Assembly: GCF_014287275.1 (NCBI RefSeq)
Contig: NZ_JACONZ010000001.1
Coordinates: forward strand, 744,001 to 808,000
Length of the DNA: 64,000 bases
From: Anaerofilum hominis
GTDB lineage: Bacteria; Bacillota; Clostridia; Oscillospirales; Ruminococcaceae
Direction of reading: 5' to 3'
Shown here: positions 62,405 to 64,000 of the stretch, in pieces
How the letters are laid out: each line of letters begins with the position of its first letter
Position numbering within the stretch: the first letter of the stretch is position 1
Notes under the pieces: model-generated
What the model was told of the DNA's origin: nothing
Database searches by the model: none
What the model saw: only the letters and a program-made list of their open reading frames with translations
Program-made: the position numbers and the translations under genes

Positions 62405-63421
62405 ATGTCTCACTATGACCTGCCCAAGATCGACCTGCATCTGCATCTGGACGGTTCCGTTCTGCCGGAGACCGCATGGGAACTGGCGCACCAGCAGGGC
62501 GTGCCCCTGCCGGCCGACACGCTGGAGGAATTTCGCCATTTTATCGTGGTGACTGCGGACTGCCGCAGCGTCAACGAATACCTGAAGCGCTTTGAGCTGC
62601 CCCTGCAGGTCCTGCAGGACAGCGCCTCCCTGGCCCGTGTCACCCGCGAGCTGATCGGCCTGCTGGCCTCCCAGGGGCTGGCGTATGCCGAGATCCGCTT
62701 TGCGCCCCAGCTGCATCTGCGGGGCGGCCTGACCCAGCGGGACGCGGTGGAGGCGGTGCTGGCGGGCCGGGCCGAGGGGCTGGCCGCAAACCCCGGCATC
62801 GGCGCGGGCATCATCCTGTGCGCCATGAGCGTCGGCCCGGAAAGCGTCAACATGGCCGAAAACCTGGAAACGGTGCGCCTGGCGGCGGAGTACCGGGGCC
62901 GCGGCGTTGCGGCCGTGGACCTTGCGGGCGCAGAGGGCATCGTGCCTCTCAAAAATTTTGCCCCGGTCTTTGATCTGGCAAAAAAGCTGGACCTGCCTTT
63001 CACCTGTCACGCCGGGGACAGCCAGGGGCCGGACACGGTGCGGGACGCGCTGGACTTCGGCGCCCGCCGCATCGGGCACGGGCACCACATTTTTGAGGAT
63101 AAAGCCCTCTGCGCGCGGGCGGTCCGCGACGGGGTGACGCTGGAGATCTGCCCCACCAGCAATGTGCAGTGCCAGAGCCAGCCCGGCTATGCCCAGCACC
63201 CGGCCAAACAGCTGTTCGACATGGGGCTGCGGGTCACCATCAACACCGACAACATGATCCTGTCCGGCATTGATCTGGACACCGAATACGACCACTGCCT
63301 GCAGGAGATGGGCTTTTCCCGCGCCGACCTGCTGCAGATGCTGGCCTATTCCGCCGAGGCCGCCTTTCTGCCCCAGAGCGAAAAAGCAGAACTTCTTGCC
63401 CGCATCCGGGCCTGCAGATGA
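62405..63421 (+). CDS. add: Adenosine deaminase
   Basis: Converts adenosine to inosine in purine salvage. The 338-aa protein has DLHLHLDGS (metal His pair), a CHAGD zinc ligand, GHGHHIFED, EICPTSNVQ and the late NTDNMILSG. ATG 62405 follows AAGGAGA by 7 bases. A long leader with a tandem repeat precedes it; no known purine riboswitch consensus is seen in that leader. Confidence 0.95.
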   Translation: MSHYDLPKIDLHLHLDGSVLPETAWELAHQQGVPLPADTLEEFRHFIVVTADCRSVNEYLKRFELPLQVLQDSASLARVTRELIGLLASQGLAYAEIRFAPQLHLRGGLTQRDAVEAVLAGRAEGLAANPGIGAGIILCAMSVGPESVNMAENLETVRLAAEYRGRGVAAVDLAGAEGIVPLKNFAPVFDLAKKLDLPFTCHAGDSQGPDTVRDALDFGARRIGHGHHIFEDKALCARAVRDGVTLEICPTSNVQCQSQPGYAQHPAKQLFDMGLRVTINTDNMILSGIDLDTEYDHCLQEMGFSRADLLQMLAYSAEAAFLPQSEKAELLARIRACR

Positions 63422-63432
63422 GCCTTATTTGA

Positions 63433-63468
63433 AAAAGGGACTCGGGCCCGGCGGCCCGGGTCCCTTTT
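63433..63468 (+). terminator. Adenosine deaminase terminator
   Basis: 16-bp stem (one G-U) AAAAGGGACTCGGGCC with loop CGGC, then TTTT, starting 12 bases after the stop. Confidence 0.88.
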
Positions 63469-63521
63469 GTGCGGTCAGGGCTGTCCGGCGCGCCCTCCCC
63501 GGCTGCCGCGCCCGCAAAACC

Positions 63522-63576
63522 GTAAGACTTCTGTAAGAGATCCATCGATCGTTTTGTAAGAACCGGCCGTTACAAT
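63522..63576 (+). promoter_or_regulatory. Second response-regulator promoter with three GTAAGA boxes
   Basis: GTAAGA at 63522, 63533 and 63556 (TAAG spacing 11 and 23), then TACAAT at 63571-63576, 14 bases from the third TAAG. No good -35 box. The spacing is identical to that before the regulator at 28056. Confidence 0.7.
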
Positions 63577-63626
63577 AAAGTCAGGCTCAAGGGGGATGCG
63601 GCCGCGCCCCCGGAAAGGGAATGCAG

Positions 63627-64000
63627 ATGAAGGAATGTGTGCTGGTGGTCGACGACGACCGCGAGATCGTGGGGGCGATCGCCCTGTTGCTGGAGGACGA
63701 GGGCTACCGGGTGCTGCGGGCCTATGACGGGCTGGAAGCGCTGGACCTGGTGGCGCGGGAATCTGTTCAGCTGATTTTGATGGACGTGATGATGCCCAGG
63801 CTGGACGGCCTCTCCGCCGTGCTGCGGCTGCGGGAGCAGCGCAACCTGCCCATTATCGTGCTCAGCGCCAAAAGCGAGGACACCGACAAGGTGCTGGGCC
63901 TTTCCATGGGGGCGGACGACTATATCGCCAAGCCTTATAACCCGCTGGAACTGGTGGCCCGGGTGCGCAGCCAGCTGCGCCGCTACACGCGGCTGGGCGG
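63627..64000 (+). CDS. OmpR-family response regulator, cut by the window end
   Basis: 124 codons are visible, covering the receiver domain: LVVDDDREI, phospho-Asp in ILMDVMMPRLDG, VLSAKSEDTDK, DDYIAKPYNPLE, and LRRYTRLGG entering the linker. It is very similar throughout to the regulator at 27346-28056, so the two are paralogues. The start ATG 63627 lies about 7 bases after AAAGGGA (an ATG at 63621 is in frame but closer). A kinase gene probably follows beyond the window. Confidence 0.95.
   Translation, partial: MKECVLVVDDDREIVGAIALLLEDEGYRVLRAYDGLEALDLVARESVQLILMDVMMPRLDGLSAVLRLREQRNLPIIVLSAKSEDTDKVLGLSMGADDYIAKPYNPLELVARVRSQLRRYTRLG

Overview
The window is about 64 kb of GC-rich bacterial chromosome (roughly two thirds G+C by eye) from a low-GC-lineage Gram-positive (Firmicutes/Clostridia) relative. 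The evidence is the gene order rimP-nusA-ylxR-ylxQ-infB-rbfA-nrnA-truB-ribF-rpsO-pnp, the strong AGGAGG-type ribosome sites, the dimeric glycyl-tRNA synthetase, a BirA repressor/ligase with bioY, and LytTR/DUF3021 and lrgAB genes. A high-GC gut Oscillospiraceae/Ruminococcaceae (Gemmiger/Subdoligranulum-like) is my best guess, but it is an inference.

Layout. 1-6.6 kb: metG, a DMT transporter, tatD, then a birA-bioY biotin unit behind a near-perfect BirA-type operator. 6.6-9.6 kb: proB-proA plus a membrane-anchored unknown on the minus strand. 9.6-12 kb: an AT-richer orphan gene, a thioesterase and a membrane protein. 12.2-23.5 kb: the translation/RNA-metabolism operons from rimP to pnp, all minus strand. 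23.5-24 kb: a 93-bp tandem repeat array, each unit with a hairpin. 24-28.2 kb: small genes, an RHH regulator with its own palindrome, and a two-component system. 28.7-31.3 kb: an M29 aminopeptidase, and a histone-H1-like protein fused to a di-iron ferritin-like domain. 31.6-37.3 kb: two DUF606 transporters opposite a Crp/Fnr regulator; an iron-sulfur flavoprotein/SCP2-like/membrane fusion behind LytTR and DUF3021 genes; lrgAB. 37.7-39.4 kb: glyS and tRNA-Pro. 39.4-42 kb: an AT-richer island directly downstream of tRNA-Pro with a small membrane-anchored protein, a duplicated structured element and an AIPR-like (abortive infection) gene. 42-47 kb: SGNH hydrolase-peptide deformylase; SDR-YfcE-DUF6933; an rRNA/tRNA methyltransferase. 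47.4-55.2 kb: a 7TM-GAF-GGDEF-HD-GYP protein coupled to a GH3 protein, DegV plus an ICMT-like methyltransferase, and a beta-CASP nuclease. 55.4-57.3 kb: tRNA-Thr, tRNA-Tyr, and a cobalamin riboswitch controlling a DUF4430 lipoprotein and an ECF S-component. 57.7-64 kb: MATE exporter, SGNH hydrolase, dicarboxylate/amino-acid symporter, adenosine deaminase, and the start of a second response regulator.

Most notable: (i) the cobalamin-riboswitch/DUF4430/S-component unit, which reads as a corrinoid capture-and-uptake system; (ii) two paralogous response-regulator genes 35 kb apart whose promoters share an identical spacing code (TAAG boxes at +0, +11, +34, then the -10 hexamer 14 further on); (iii) the H1-tail/ferritin fusion with all di-iron ligands; (iv) the tRNA-Pro island with an AIPR-like candidate defence gene. 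All calls were made by reading; no database search was run.
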